A stretch of DNA of 64,000 nucleotides from NCBI GenBank assembly GCA_022843925.1, contig JALHMS010000004.1:49086-113085 (forward strand), written 5' to 3'. Origin of the DNA: Burkholderiales bacterium. GTDB taxonomy: Bacteria; Pseudomonadota; Gammaproteobacteria; Burkholderiales; Ga0077523. The notes under the pieces are model-generated. The model was not told where the DNA came from, did not search any database, and worked only from the letters and a program-made list of their open reading frames with translations. Position numbers and translations under genes: made by a program. Within the stretch, counting starts at the first letter, position 1, and every line of letters begins with the position of its first letter. This document shows positions 20,801-28,443 of this stretch, piece by piece.

Positions 20801-22142
20801 CGGTCACTTGATCGAAGGCGATGCCCAGGGCGCCGTTCAGCATCATGTGACGCTTGCGGTGGTACGCGAACCAGTTGGCGAAGTTCGTCATCTCTTCGGT
20901 GGCCGAGCACACCGTGCCCACGCAATCCGTGCGATCGAAGGACTTGCCGAAACTTCCGGTACCGCCGATCTCGACCCGTCGGATTCGACGGCCGTCGGGG
21001 CCATAGGCCTCGTCGGCCCTCAGCGCGCCTGTGCCGTCGGATGGCGTCCAGTAGACCGCGGCGCGATATTCGATCTGCGCCTCGACACGATTCGGAGTGA
21101 AGGGTGTGCCGCCCGCCACGAGCGTGCGGGTGACCCCGTAGTGGCCCGCGTTGTGGCAGTAGCTGGCCGTCTGGGTGGCAAGGTTGACGATGCAGACATC
21201 CTCGGTGATGTCCTTCCAGTTCGTATCCGAGGGCGTGCCGCAAGCGACAATCTTGAGGGAGGGATCCTTGCAGCGGTAGCGCGCACCTGCCGGAAGGATC
21301 ATCCCGGGGAAGAGCGTGAAGATGCGGTCGGCCGACGCACTGTCGCCCGGTTTCGGGACGGGGCGCGTGAGGTCGATGGTCGTCGGTGATCCGGTCACCG
21401 GGTACACGGGGTGGCTGCGCACGCTCGTCCAGCTTCCTGCGCCGTTGTCGAACGCCGGTGGAATGACCGTCTGCGCGCCATCGTTGTAGGGGCGCCAGAT
21501 CTCGTAGCGCACGGCCGGGTTGTAGTACTGGGCGTTGTAGGTCGCGCTCCGCAACCAGCCGAACTCGCGCGTCGGCGGTACGGCGAACGTCCCATCGGCG
21601 CCATCGGCCGATGTGCGGGTCTCGCAGGAGTTGCCGCAGGACCCATTCGGGAACAGGTAGTTGTACTGCTTCCACGCGCCGCTGCCGGCCCCCGAGGCAT
21701 TGAAGTTCACCGGCGCAGCCGGAGGGTCCGTCCTGAAGATGCCGACGGCGCCCAACACGGGACTCGTATCGCTGCCGCGCCACCAGTCCATGCCACCGTT
21801 CAAGAAATCGGCAGTCGTCGGTTCCCTGGGCTCGTTGCCCGATCCGATCGCGGCGAATCCCCATCCGATGAACGATCGCGCAAACACGTGCCACCACACC
21901 ACACCCTCGTTCGTGGAGAACTGGGCCGCCATCGTGATCTCCGAATCCATCGAAGCCGAGTCGTCCACCGTGAAGATCATGCTGGGCTTGGCACGGCCGC
22001 GCGTCGCCAGAGGCACGTCTGCCAGATCGTTCTCACCGACCGGGTCCACTGCCATCGCCGCCGGGGCGAACTGTCCGGACACGAGGGCCCATGCGACGAG
22101 GTGAACGATGGCGCGCTGGCGCCAGCTATGACGCGTGATCAT
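17883..22142 (-). CDS. pilY1: PilY1-type pilus-tip adhesin, upstream copy
   Basis: A 1419-residue secreted protein with signal peptide (IVHLVAWALVSGQFAPAAMA) behind an AGGAGAC ribosome-binding site. The MIDAS motif is DDSASM near residue 59. Order of domains equals the neighbouring copy: vWA region with RKRHMMLNGALGIAFDQ and QFRRSG, a short linker with PDADRNDQLHMNTFALTLG, then the C-terminal beta-propeller (YQGANDGMLHAFDLVTGQEQWAYVP, GGDLLGNVWRFDL). The two copies share these blocks and the ending TGRRLSWR but differ in most loops, so the duplication is not recent. The copies may cap different pili or act together; this is inference. Confidence 0.92.
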   Translation of the reverse strand: MITRHSWRQRAIVHLVAWALVSGQFAPAAMAVDPVGENDLADVPLATRGRAKPSMIFTVDDSASMDSEITMAAQFSTNEGVVWWHVFARSFIGWGFAAIGSGNEPREPTTADFLNGGMDWWRGSDTSPVLGAVGIFRTDPPAAPVNFNASGAGSGAWKQYNYLFPNGSCGNSCETRTSADGADGTFAVPPTREFGWLRSATYNAQYYNPAVRYEIWRPYNDGAQTVIPPAFDNGAGSWTSVRSHPVYPVTGSPTTIDLTRPVPKPGDSASADRIFTLFPGMILPAGARYRCKDPSLKIVACGTPSDTNWKDITEDVCIVNLATQTASYCHNAGHYGVTRTLVAGGTPFTPNRVEAQIEYRAAVYWTPSDGTGALRADEAYGPDGRRIRRVEIGGTGSFGKSFDRTDCVGTVCSATEEMTNFANWFAYHRKRHMMLNGALGIAFDQVTGLRAGAYPFTSITDVTMYDFEANADNANKRRLLHALYQIKGSGGTPTRPALYKTGLQFRRSGSTTDPLLYECQYNAALVITDGFAKTDLIPGSVGNADAESTNRFTTPYLSSDRNLNYEPDGVLPRPPGELPAVSVAPSAPFVDDEADTLADIAMHFYNRLLPTTAPDNRRVPVNINDDGPDADRNDQLHMNTFALTLGVLGEIFGRSDTAAQIAANANPYLISAWPNVRYGTGYVTSPRNIDELWHATVNGRGRMLLANSPEETRQGIVDIVNNVGAKGGAGAAVSVANPNVTPGDNFSYASSYNSGAWSGDINKFEIDPNTGEPSSTALWTPSPQRILAVTPPDQRVIVTYNDASAGARGVGGSTFGVPFQWNALSSEQQSYLTSTINGVTSTDPQVLEFLRGNRALEVSRFRSRGPRPLRDASGNFIVTRSGYQYPRGRVPADIAVLGDIVNAEPVVVRSPRFNYFDPGYQAFRDRVATRAGVLYQGANDGMLHAFDLVTGQEQWAYVPSLVMPRLKNLSDRSAFRHQYYVDGTPTTGDVDFARTGSFDADNPGEPNWNTLLVSGLGKGGTGYFALNVTEGTRASETAVAERVLWEFPSRFTPSDPVVVDVRNIGYSYGKPLIVKTRAAGWVVLVTSGYNNGRGTRSTGGDGRGRLFVLNAATGQVIAQLDTEAGEPDRPAGLAHIAAFARRPNIDATIEAAYGGDLLGNVWRFDLSGTAVSDWKVAKLAELRTAGGAVQPVTSEPELGSILGNRVVYIGTGRYLGDSDVPGPASTSDQLEVIRRTMTMYALRDKGDTGSVTTPAIPAPTRRQLVQQTAERSGTSVTVTSSPVDFRSQDGWFVDLPEAGERIVANPVLSGGVITFITNIPDASDACAPGGSSWAYFLDFTTGGLVRGASYAGTRLGTFLSSRAVLVRVRDGIVGLVRTSGGGAAGDPGQIKLTPPVNEGVRTGRRLSWREVPDDTDPPR

Positions 22143-22202
22143 GGGATGTCTCCTGATGTCTTTGTCCGAAGTCCGGCTTCGTGGTGACCGGATCGATGCG
22201 TG

Positions 22203-22796
22203 CTAGATGGCGATGACGGACTGCACGGTCACCACCGTGTTCCTGGGCCCTTCCACTCGTATGGTCACGCGGTAGGCAGTGCTGAACGTGTCGTTGTTCG
22301 GGGTGGGCTCGCCGGCCTTCATGCTGAAGTTCGGGGCCCCCGGTACGACCGAGCACTTCGCCTGGATATCGACGGGCGTCGCCGCGTTGTCGGCGCACAT
22401 GCGCTCGACCACCCACTTCACGGTGTTTCCCGCCACCGCGGTTCCCGTGATGGTCGACCAGTCGACGTCCGGCAGACCGTCGGCCGGAGTCGTGTCGGCG
22501 AGCAGGATGGGCGAGTAGTTCCCAGCGGTCGTGGTCGACGCGACGGTGGGCGAGGCGGCGAATCCACCCGCCGCCGTGACCGCAGTGAAGGCGGCCTCGA
22601 CGCCGGTGTCGACGGAGTGCAGCGCCGACATCCGGAAGGCGAAGTTTCCGGAGATGACGTTGCCGGTGTCGGTCGACCGCACCAGCGCGATGCCGGCGAG
22701 CGTCAGAGCGACGAGCACGATGAGCGAGATCACGAGTACCACACCCGACTGGCGTCGCCTCGGCCGGGTGGGGTGGCGGAGCGGGAAGGCTTTCAT
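22203..22796 (-). CDS. pilX: Type IV minor pilin PilX-like
   Basis: A 197-residue prepilin-like protein. The ATG at 22796 follows a GGAGACC ribosome-binding site. A basic leader (HPTRPRRRQSG) precedes the hydrophobic helix VVLVISLIVLVALTLAGIALV, and GNVISGNFAFRMSALHSVDTGVEAA matches the PilX N-terminal helix. As in PilX proteins the leader cleavage site is less canonical than in major pilins and the +5 Glu is absent. The C-terminal globular part has Cys residues likely forming a disulfide. It lies 17 bp after pilW. Confidence 0.82.
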   Translation of the reverse strand: MKAFPLRHPTRPRRRQSGVVLVISLIVLVALTLAGIALVRSTDTGNVISGNFAFRMSALHSVDTGVEAAFTAVTAAGGFAASPTVASTTTAGNYSPILLADTTPADGLPDVDWSTITGTAVAGNTVKWVVERMCADNAATPVDIQAKCSVVPGAPNFSMKAGEPTPNNDTFSTAYRVTIRVEGPRNTVVTVQSVIAI

Positions 22797-22812
22797 GGTC
22801 GAGGTCTCCACG

Positions 22813-24006
22813 CTAGAAGCTCTGCCACATGACGTTGCGCAGCGGCACGATCGTCTCGTACACGCGATACCGGTAGCGTTGCCAGTCGGGGTCCGCCGAC
22901 AGGTCGATGATCGGGGCCGGACTCGCCGCGGTGTCGCGCCACGCGCATGGACCGTTCGCATTGCTGCCCGACGTGTTGTTGCACGACATATCCACGCCGG
23001 TGACGACGTCCTTCTCCTTCAGCTGACTGCGGGCCACGACGGCCACGCGCAACGCCTTGATGCGGCCCATGTCGGCGGCCGACGGTGCGGCCCAGGCGCC
23101 GGTGGCGTTGACCCAGCTGGAGACTTCGCGGGTCTGGGGGGTGGTCGAGATGCCGTACTGCAACTGCATGTTGACGATGCCATCCGCGATCGCGACCGGA
23201 TCGGTGCCCGCCGTGACGTCGCGGGACTGCAGGGTTCCGTTCCTCGCGGCGTCCAACAGCACGGAGTACGTCACGCGTCGCATGGTGGCCATGTTGGATA
23301 CGACCGACGCCTTGGAGACGTCGGGGTCATTGGAGTAGCCGCCGGCCGGCAGCAGCACCTTCAGCTTGTCGAGAGGCGGGTTCGCAGGCGCCGTGCTGCC
23401 CGATTCGATCCGCAAGGCGAGCATCTTGGGGTTGTAGGGGTCCTGCCGGACGCCGCTCACCTGCAGGCGAACGCAGGGCCGGGCCGGGTCGGAAGGCTTG
23501 CCGACCATGAGGTAGTCGCCCAGCTTGAACACCTTGTTGTTCACGGTGTTGTCGACCACGATCTCTGGGATCCCACCGTTGAAATCGACCTGGATCTGCG
23601 AGGGGGTTGCACCGAACGCCGAAGTGCTGAACGTGAGTGTGAGCGCGTCCGGCGCATTCGACGCGCCTTCGGTGACCGCCACCGGCAGCAGGTTCGGGAT
23701 CGTCTCGACATCGGTGTTGGCCCACTGGCGCATCGAGCTGCAGATCGCCTGGTTGGCGTAGTACATCCCGTACCCGGCGAGCCGCATCTCGCGCTCGATC
23801 GTCGTGAGCGCCATCAGACCGGACTCCTGGGCGTCGGTCGAGACCGTGGTCGTGCGCTTCTGGGCTTCGAATGTGGTGAAGGATTGCAGGACGACGACCA
23901 TGCCGATGAGGCCTATCACCATCCCCACCAGGACATCGATCAGGCTCATGCCACGCTGACGCGGGGTTGCTGGCGGAGTCGGGCGCACGGTTCGGTCTCC
24001 GTTCAT
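22813..24006 (-). CDS. pilW: Type IV minor pilin PilW-like
   Basis: A 397-residue prepilin-like protein with leader RQRG followed by MSLIDVLVGMVIGLIGMVVVLQSF; Asp takes the place of the usual +5 Glu (S-L-I-D). The large C-terminal part fits PilW, the biggest minor pilin, which primes pilus assembly with PilV, PilX and FimU/FimT. The start at 24006 overlaps the pilV stop in an ATGA. Two Cys-containing segments near the C-terminus (VDMSCNNTS and NGPCAW) may pair. Confidence 0.82.
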   Translation of the reverse strand: MNGDRTVRPTPPATPRQRGMSLIDVLVGMVIGLIGMVVVLQSFTTFEAQKRTTTVSTDAQESGLMALTTIEREMRLAGYGMYYANQAICSSMRQWANTDVETIPNLLPVAVTEGASNAPDALTLTFSTSAFGATPSQIQVDFNGGIPEIVVDNTVNNKVFKLGDYLMVGKPSDPARPCVRLQVSGVRQDPYNPKMLALRIESGSTAPANPPLDKLKVLLPAGGYSNDPDVSKASVVSNMATMRRVTYSVLLDAARNGTLQSRDVTAGTDPVAIADGIVNMQLQYGISTTPQTREVSSWVNATGAWAAPSAADMGRIKALRVAVVARSQLKEKDVVTGVDMSCNNTSGSNANGPCAWRDTAASPAPIIDLSADPDWQRYRYRVYETIVPLRNVMWQSF

Positions 24007-24467
24007 GTGCTGAGCCGCGTGGTCACAACCATGTTGTGATTGCCCGTCCGCGACTGCCAGCAGATCCGGACGGTGACCTCGCGCGTCAGGGCGTTGACGT
24101 TGATCGACTGGAGACTGCCTGGGGCGCCGGGCAGGAGTGCCGCCACGTTCGCGAGCCAGGCGCTCACGTTCGCATTGCCCGAGTCGGATCCGGACGGTGC
24201 ACACACCGCTCCGCTCGGCCTGTGCGCATAGGAAGCGAAGTTGGCGGGGTCGGACCACATGTAGCCGATGATCTGATTGGCAAGGAAGCTCGCGTCGGCG
24301 CGGTATTTCGCCTCCGAACTGTTGCGGATCGACTGGGCCTGCAGCCCGATCAGCGCGAGGATTCCCAGGGAGAAGATCAGGATGGCGATCAGCGCTTCCA
24401 GCAGCATGATCCCGCGTTGCGAGCGGCGTCGCGGCGGCGTTCGGCGAGGAGCAAGGTTCGCTAGCAT
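24003..24467 (-). CDS. pilV: Type IV minor pilin PilV-like
   Basis: A 154-residue protein with prepilin leader ending SQRG, then IMLLEALIAILIFSLGILALIGLQ, including the conserved Glu at +5. The remainder is a short globular domain with Cys near residues 95 and 140. The start at 24467 lies 7 nt inside fimT, and the stop overlaps pilW, so all three are translated as a coupled unit. Codons upstream of this ATG in the same frame have no pilin character. Confidence 0.82.
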   Translation of the reverse strand: MLANLAPRRTPPRRRSQRGIMLLEALIAILIFSLGILALIGLQAQSIRNSSEAKYRADASFLANQIIGYMWSDPANFASYAHRPSGAVCAPSGSDSGNANVSAWLANVAALLPGAPGSLQSINVNALTREVTVRICWQSRTGNHNMVVTTRLST

Positions 24468-24997
24468 GCGGCAGCATTCCCGGCGGCGAGGGCCGGATCG
24501 CACATGCGGACCTGGCCACCGGCGCTCACGGTGACCCGCAGACAGCGGATCGACCCCGAGCCGGCGGAGGTCACGCATTCGCCTCCGGACGGATTGGTCA
24601 TATTGATCTGGATCGGGACAGGGGGCGTCGGTGACACGCCGCCCGTCCCGAGGAAGACGATGGTCGACTGGGTGGCATCCACCGACACGATCGACGTGCC
24701 TTCATCGGCCGAGCGCTGCTGCACCTGAGTCCAGTTCGAACTGTTCCGATCGAACGATTCGATCACCCACCCGGAGGCCGTCGCATCCGGGAGCCGGAAG
24801 CGCACCGGGTTGTTGCGCCGTACGGCCTCGGCCCGGGCGAGCTGAAGCCCGTCGGCGATGGCATCGGTGGCGGTCCTGACCCGGGCGTTCTGGATCCAGT
24901 CGCGGAAAGACGGAACGGCCAGCGCCACCAGGATCCCGATGAGGGCGAAGGTCAACATGAACTCGATCAGGGTTGCACCCTTCTGTGGCTTGGCCAT
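24461..24997 (-). CDS. fimT: Type IV minor pilin of the FimT/FimU (GspH) family
   Basis: A 178-residue prepilin-like protein: short leader KPQKG, then ATLIEFMLTFALIGILVALAVPSFRDWIQNARVRTATDAIADGLQLARAEAVRRN, which is the GspH/FimT signature including the +5 Glu. The C-terminal domain holds Cys residues near 140, 151, 166 and 178. The gene begins 1 nt after the pilE stop. FimT and FimU cannot be told apart by sequence alone here. Confidence 0.85.
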   Translation of the reverse strand: MAKPQKGATLIEFMLTFALIGILVALAVPSFRDWIQNARVRTATDAIADGLQLARAEAVRRNNPVRFRLPDATASGWVIESFDRNSSNWTQVQQRSADEGTSIVSVDATQSTIVFLGTGGVSPTPPVPIQINMTNPSGGECVTSAGSGSIRCLRVTVSAGGQVRMCDPALAAGNAAAC

Positions 24998-24998
24998 G

Positions 24999-25451
24999 TC
25001 AGCAGATGTTGGGTTTCTTGGTGATCCAGCATCCTGCCTTCGTGGACCATCCGCCGTCGGAGGGTACGGCCGTGGTGTTGCGGTCGCCCTGTTCGTTCAC
25101 GGTGAATACGAAGCCGCCGGTGCCGGCCCCGACGATCCCGGTCGCCGTGAGAACGAACGTCTGTCCGGCCGCGGCCCCAGCCGCGCACGCGTAGGTGAAG
25201 TAATCGCTGGTGGGGATGGTGAATGCCGGCAATCCCGCTGCCGTGCCGCCACATTCGGCGGGATAGCTGCGGTTGTCCTGGTAGTACTGCTCGAGACGGG
25301 TCCGGGTCGCCCCGAGCGAGGCCTGGGAGTCCGTGAGCTTGCCGCGGATCACGTAGTCGCGGTACGCCGGGAGCGCGATCGAAGAAATGATCCCGATGAT
25401 CGCGATGACAACCAGAAGCTCGATCAGCGTAACGCCTGCTTGTCGTTTCAT
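24999..25451 (-). CDS. pilE: Type IV pilin PilE
   Basis: A 150-residue pilin: leader MKRQAG, then VTLIELLVVIAIIGIISSIALPAYRDYVIRGKL with the +5 Glu. Cys pairs near residues 67/89 and 142/150 fit the pilin disulfide loop. A GGGGGAAGGG ribosome-binding site precedes the ATG. Here pilE heads the minor pilin operon instead of following pilY1 as in Pseudomonas aeruginosa. It could be a minor pilin or a second structural pilin; no pilA elsewhere is available for comparison. Confidence 0.88.
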   Translation of the reverse strand: MKRQAGVTLIELLVVIAIIGIISSIALPAYRDYVIRGKLTDSQASLGATRTRLEQYYQDNRSYPAECGGTAAGLPAFTIPTSDYFTYACAAGAAAGQTFVLTATGIVGAGTGGFVFTVNEQGDRNTTAVPSDGGWSTKAGCWITKKPNIC

Positions 25452-25617
25452 GCCCTTCCCCCTTCGGTGACAGGTGGGATGCTAGGGGGCGGCCGGGGAG
25501 CATCGCAACCGAACCTGACAAAAGGTCGGATTTCCGGAATGACCGGCGGTCGGGTTGCCGGTGCGCGAGACGGATCCGCTGACAGGGCGACACGGCAGGT
25601 CGAGGGCTCAGGCGAAA

Positions 25618-25646
25618 TTAGACAGAGTCCAATTCTTATCTTAGAC
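25618..25646. promoter_or_regulatory. AT-rich repeats before the Fur-family gene (candidate operator)
   Basis: TTAGAC-AGA-GTCCAA (25618-25632) is a near-palindrome with one mismatch, and TTAGAC recurs at 25641-25646, 8 bp before the ATG. A -10-like TTATCT/TATCTT lies between. This AT-rich patch in GC-rich DNA could be an autoregulatory site for the Fur-family product, and could also affect the divergent pilE. Confidence 0.4.
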
Positions 25647-25653
25647 TCCAGCC

Positions 25654-26097
25654 ATGAATGCCGTATCCACTTCAGCGAGCGTGCGGCCCGAAGACGAGAG
25701 AGCGAGTCTCTCCGAGGTTCTTCGGGCCCACGGGGTTGGGCCGACCCACCAGCGCATCGAGATCGCGCGGGCGCTTTTCTCCCGCATGACGCATCTCTCC
25801 GCCGACCAGGTGCTAGCCGCCGTCAATCAGCGGCACGCCGAGACCTCGAAGGCGACGGTCTACAACACGCTGAAATTGTTCGTGGAGAAAGGCCTCGTCA
25901 GGGAAGTGATCGTCGATCCGACGAAGGTCTTCTACGATCCGAATACATCACCGCATCACCACTTCTACGACGTCGAAACCGGCGAGATCACCGATATCGA
26001 CGGCGACCGCATCTCGATTCTCGGTCTGCCCGCCCTGCCGGAAGGGAAGATGGCGGCTGGAGTGGATCTGATCATCCGGGTCCGCAGCAGCGCCTGA
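25654..26097 (+). CDS. Cysteine-free Fur-family regulator (Irr/PerR-like)
   Basis: A 147-residue DNA-binding repressor. The winged helix spans residues ~15-90 (VGPTHQRIEIARALF, ADQVLAAVNQRHAETSKATVYNTLKLFVEKGLV). The dimer/metal part has FYDPNTSPHHHFYDVETGEITDID, the His/Asp metal-sensing site. The protein has no cysteine at all, so it lacks the CxxC zinc pair of classical Fur and most PerR/Zur; this resembles Irr-type regulators, which sense iron or heme status. The regulated genes are unknown; the AT-rich site before it suggests autoregulation. Confidence 0.8.
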   Translation: MNAVSTSASVRPEDERASLSEVLRAHGVGPTHQRIEIARALFSRMTHLSADQVLAAVNQRHAETSKATVYNTLKLFVEKGLVREVIVDPTKVFYDPNTSPHHHFYDVETGEITDIDGDRISILGLPALPEGKMAAGVDLIIRVRSSA

Positions 26098-26131
26098 TCG
26101 CCGCACGGGTGGCGCTGCCGCAGCCCGGCGT

Positions 26132-26920
26132 TCAGGCGCCCGTGAACCGCGCAGGCCTTTTCTCCAGAAACGCGGAAACACCCTCCTTGAAGTCCGGCCC
26201 GTCGCTGGCTTCCCGCTGCAGGTCCGCTTCCAGCGCGAGCTGCGTACCGAAATCGTTGTCGACCGAAGCCCGCAATGCGCGGCGCGTGAGGGTGTAGGCC
26301 CGCGTGGGACCGTCCGCGAGTTTCCGCGCGATGGCCTTCACCTCTTCCGCGAACCGGTCGTCGTCCACGCACTTCCATATCAGCCCCCATTGCTCGGCCT
26401 TTTCAGCGCTGAGGGGCTCGGCGAGCATCGCGAGACCCATCGCGCGCTGCAGCCCGACGAGTCGTGGCAGCGTGTAAGTGCCCCCCGCGTCGGGGATCAG
26501 TCCGATTCTGGCGAAGGCCTGCAGGAAGCTCGCGGATCGCGTCGCGATCACGAGATCGCAGGCGAGCGCCAGGTTCGCCGCGGCGCCTGCGGCAATCCCG
26601 TTCACGGCCGCGATGACCGGCATGGGCAGCGCATGCAGGCGGTGCAGCAACGGGTTGTAGTTCCGCTCGAGTGTCGAGCCGACGTCCATGTCGCGTCCTC
26701 CGGACATCACCGGATCGGCGAGATCCTGACCCGCAGAGAACCCTCGGCCCGATCCCGTGAGGACCAGCACGCGCGCGGCAGCCGGCTTCTCGATCAGGTC
26801 CATGGCGGTGCGGATCTCCGCGTGCATGGCCTCGGTGAAGGCGTTCAGGCGCTCCGGCCGATGCAGGGTGAGCGTGGCGACGCCCTCGGTGATATCCAAT
26901 AGAATCGATTCGAACTTCAT
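26132..26920 (-). CDS. paaG: Crotonase-family isomerase, PaaG-like
   Basis: A 262-residue member of the enoyl-CoA hydratase/isomerase superfamily. Blocks [56 protein letters not shown] and [14 protein letters not shown] match PaaG, the ring-opening epoxyphenylacetyl-CoA isomerase. The oxyanion-hole Gly residues are present, and the PaaG-type Asp replaces one of the two Glu of hydratases (IPDAGG). The start at 26920 follows AGAGGAACG. No other paa genes are nearby, so it may act on another acyl-CoA. Confidence 0.78.
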   Translation of the reverse strand: MKFESILLDITEGVATLTLHRPERLNAFTEAMHAEIRTAMDLIEKPAAARVLVLTGSGRGFSAGQDLADPVMSGGRDMDVGSTLERNYNPLLHRLHALPMPVIAAVNGIAAGAAANLALACDLVIATRSASFLQAFARIGLIPDAGGTYTLPRLVGLQRAMGLAMLAEPLSAEKAEQWGLIWKCVDDDRFAEEVKAIARKLADGPTRAYTLTRRALRASVDNDFGTQLALEADLQREASDGPDFKEGVSAFLEKRPARFTGA

Positions 26921-27051
26921 GGGGCCGTTCCTCTCCGGGGCTGTCTCTTGGGCACGGGGCGGCAGGGCAGTACCCGAGCTGCCGCGACCCCATGGCCGCC
27001 CGACGCGGCGGCACCGGATTATCACACCACCTCTCCAGGAAACCCGACACG

Positions 27052-27834
27052 ATGACCTTCGAAAACATCCTCACCGAGACGCGCGGCAAGGTGGGTCTCA
27101 TCACCCTGAATCGCCCGAAGGCGCTCAACGCGTTGTCGCCGGCGCTCATGCGCGAACTGGCGGCGGCCATCGATGGATACGAAGCCGACGACGGCATCGG
27201 CGCGATCGTCATCACCGGCAGCGAGAAGGCCTTCGCTGCAGGCGCCGACATCAAGGAGATGCAGACCAAGACCTACATGGATGTCTTCAAGGCGGACTTC
27301 ATCACCGCCGAGTGGGAGCGCGTCTCGCGATGCCGCAAGCCGGTGATCGCGGCCGTGGCCGGCTTCGCCCTCGGCGGTGGTTGCGAACTGGCGATGATGT
27401 GCGACTTCATCATCGCCGCGGACAACGCGAAGTTCGGGCAGCCCGAGATCAACCTCGGGATCATCCCGGGGGCTGGCGGCACGCAGCGTCTGCCCCGGTT
27501 CGTCGGCAAGTCGAAGGCGATGGAAATGGTGCTGCTCGGCCAGGCGCGAATGATGGACGCCGCCGAGGCTGACCGCGTAGGCCTTGTCAGTCGGGTCGTC
27601 CCGCTTGCCAACTTGATCGACGACGCGATGGCCACCGCCGCGAAGATCGCGGAGTTGTCGATGCCCGTGGTGATGATGGCGAAGGAGTCCGTGAACCGCG
27701 CCTTCGAGTCGACCCTCTCGGAGGGCGTGCGTTTCGAGCGCCGGCTGTTCCATTCGGGCTTCGCAGTCGAGGACCAGAAGGAGGGGATGGCCGCCTTCGT
27801 CGAGAAGCGCAAGCCGGTCTTCAAGCACCGCTGA
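27052..27834 (+). CDS. Short-chain enoyl-CoA hydratase
   Basis: A 260-residue crotonase that hydrates trans-2-enoyl-CoA in beta-oxidation. Both catalytic Glu are present in the expected places: [15 protein letters not shown] and [22 protein letters not shown]; the oxyanion-hole blocks [11 protein letters not shown] and [11 protein letters not shown] are intact. The start at 27052 follows CCAGGAAAC. It is divergent from the PaaG-like gene across 131 bp, and such pairs often share acyl-CoA catabolism. It could also be named paaF or echA. Confidence 0.88.
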   Translation: MTFENILTETRGKVGLITLNRPKALNALSPALMRELAAAIDGYEADDGIGAIVITGSEKAFAAGADIKEMQTKTYMDVFKADFITAEWERVSRCRKPVIAAVAGFALGGGCELAMMCDFIIAADNAKFGQPEINLGIIPGAGGTQRLPRFVGKSKAMEMVLLGQARMMDAAEADRVGLVSRVVPLANLIDDAMATAAKIAELSMPVVMMAKESVNRAFESTLSEGVRFERRLFHSGFAVEDQKEGMAAFVEKRKPVFKHR

Positions 27835-27888
27835 CGCCTCGTCTCAAGGACCTCCTTCACCCCCTTTCGCTATCGAGAAGTTCGCGGC

Positions 27889-27894
27889 TATACT
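27889..27894 (+). promoter_or_regulatory. -10 element of the tRNA-Thr promoter
   Basis: TATACT lies 14 bp before the tRNA, with a weak -35 (TTCGCT, 17 bp spacing) at about 27866-27871. The GC-rich block after the -10 (TCGCGCCC) resembles the discriminator of stable-RNA promoters. Confidence 0.55.
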
Positions 27895-27908
27895 TCGCGC
27901 CCTTTCGT

Positions 27909-27984
27909 GCCGCTGTAGCTCAGTTGGTAGAGCAGCGCATTCGTAATGCGAAGGTCGCCAGTTCGATTCCGGCCAGCGGCACCA
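27909..27984 (+). tRNA. thrW: tRNA-Thr (anticodon CGT)
   Basis: A 76-nt cloverleaf: acceptor GCCGCTG/CAGCGGC, D-arm GCTCAGTTGGTAGAGC, anticodon loop TTCGTAA with CGT at 27942-27944, T-arm GCCAGTTCGATTCCGGC, discriminator A and an encoded CCA at 27982-27984. It reads ACG threonine codons. Confidence 0.97.
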
Positions 27985-28097
27985 CGGAACATGTTGAGGT
28001 CAACAGGGGTCGGCGTCATGCCGGCCCCTGTTGCTTTCGGGGAGGCGGCGCACGTGCGTCGGGGGGCCCCGCGCACATCTCCCTGGAGGTCGTTGCC

Positions 28098-28424
28098 GTG
28101 AAGACATCTTTCCGCCTTGCCACGCTTTTCCTGCTGCCCTTCCTGGCGTTGCCCTTCGCGCATGCAGAGGACGACGGCGGTGACTTCCTCGAGTTGCTTC
28201 GCCGTACCAACGCCAAGGCCGTCGAGGTGTCCCAGCGGCACATCGACAACGCGGCCGATAAATGGGACGGCAGCGTGTTCTGCACGCCCGTCGAGGATCG
28301 TCAGGCGGCCCGGCGCAAGGCCGTCCTCGACTACCTCGAATCGCACCCGACCGAACTCTGGCGCCCGCAGCGCTACCTGATCATCCAGGGGCTGCGCGCC
28401 GCCTTCCCCTGTCCGAAGTCCTGA
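28098..28424 (+). CDS. Small secreted Rap1a/Tai-like protein
   Basis: A 108-residue protein with a cleavable signal peptide (KTSFRLATLFLLPFLALPFAHA) starting at GTG behind a good GGAGGT site. The mature part, about 88 residues, has two Cys (SVFCTP and FPCPKS) and the pattern FC-P...DYLESHPTELWRPQRYLIIQGLRAAFPCP. This resembles the Rap1a/Tai immunity-protein fold, whose members neutralise periplasmic type VI amidases, but homologues also occur without effectors, and none is seen here. It lies 113 bp after the tRNA and 19 bp before the next gene. Confidence 0.6.
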   Translation: MKTSFRLATLFLLPFLALPFAHAEDDGGDFLELLRRTNAKAVEVSQRHIDNAADKWDGSVFCTPVEDRQAARRKAVLDYLESHPTELWRPQRYLIIQGLRAAFPCPKS

Positions 28425-28443
28425 CCCCGGGAGTGCCCGCGCC

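Noticed and set aside
26132-27834. Phenylacetate (paa) catabolic cluster
   Set aside because: Only a PaaG-like and a general enoyl-CoA hydratase are present; there is no paaABCDE, paaK or paaZ.
27835-28097. Genomic island at tRNA-Thr
   Set aside because: No integrase, no direct repeat of the tRNA 3' end nearby, and base composition does not change.
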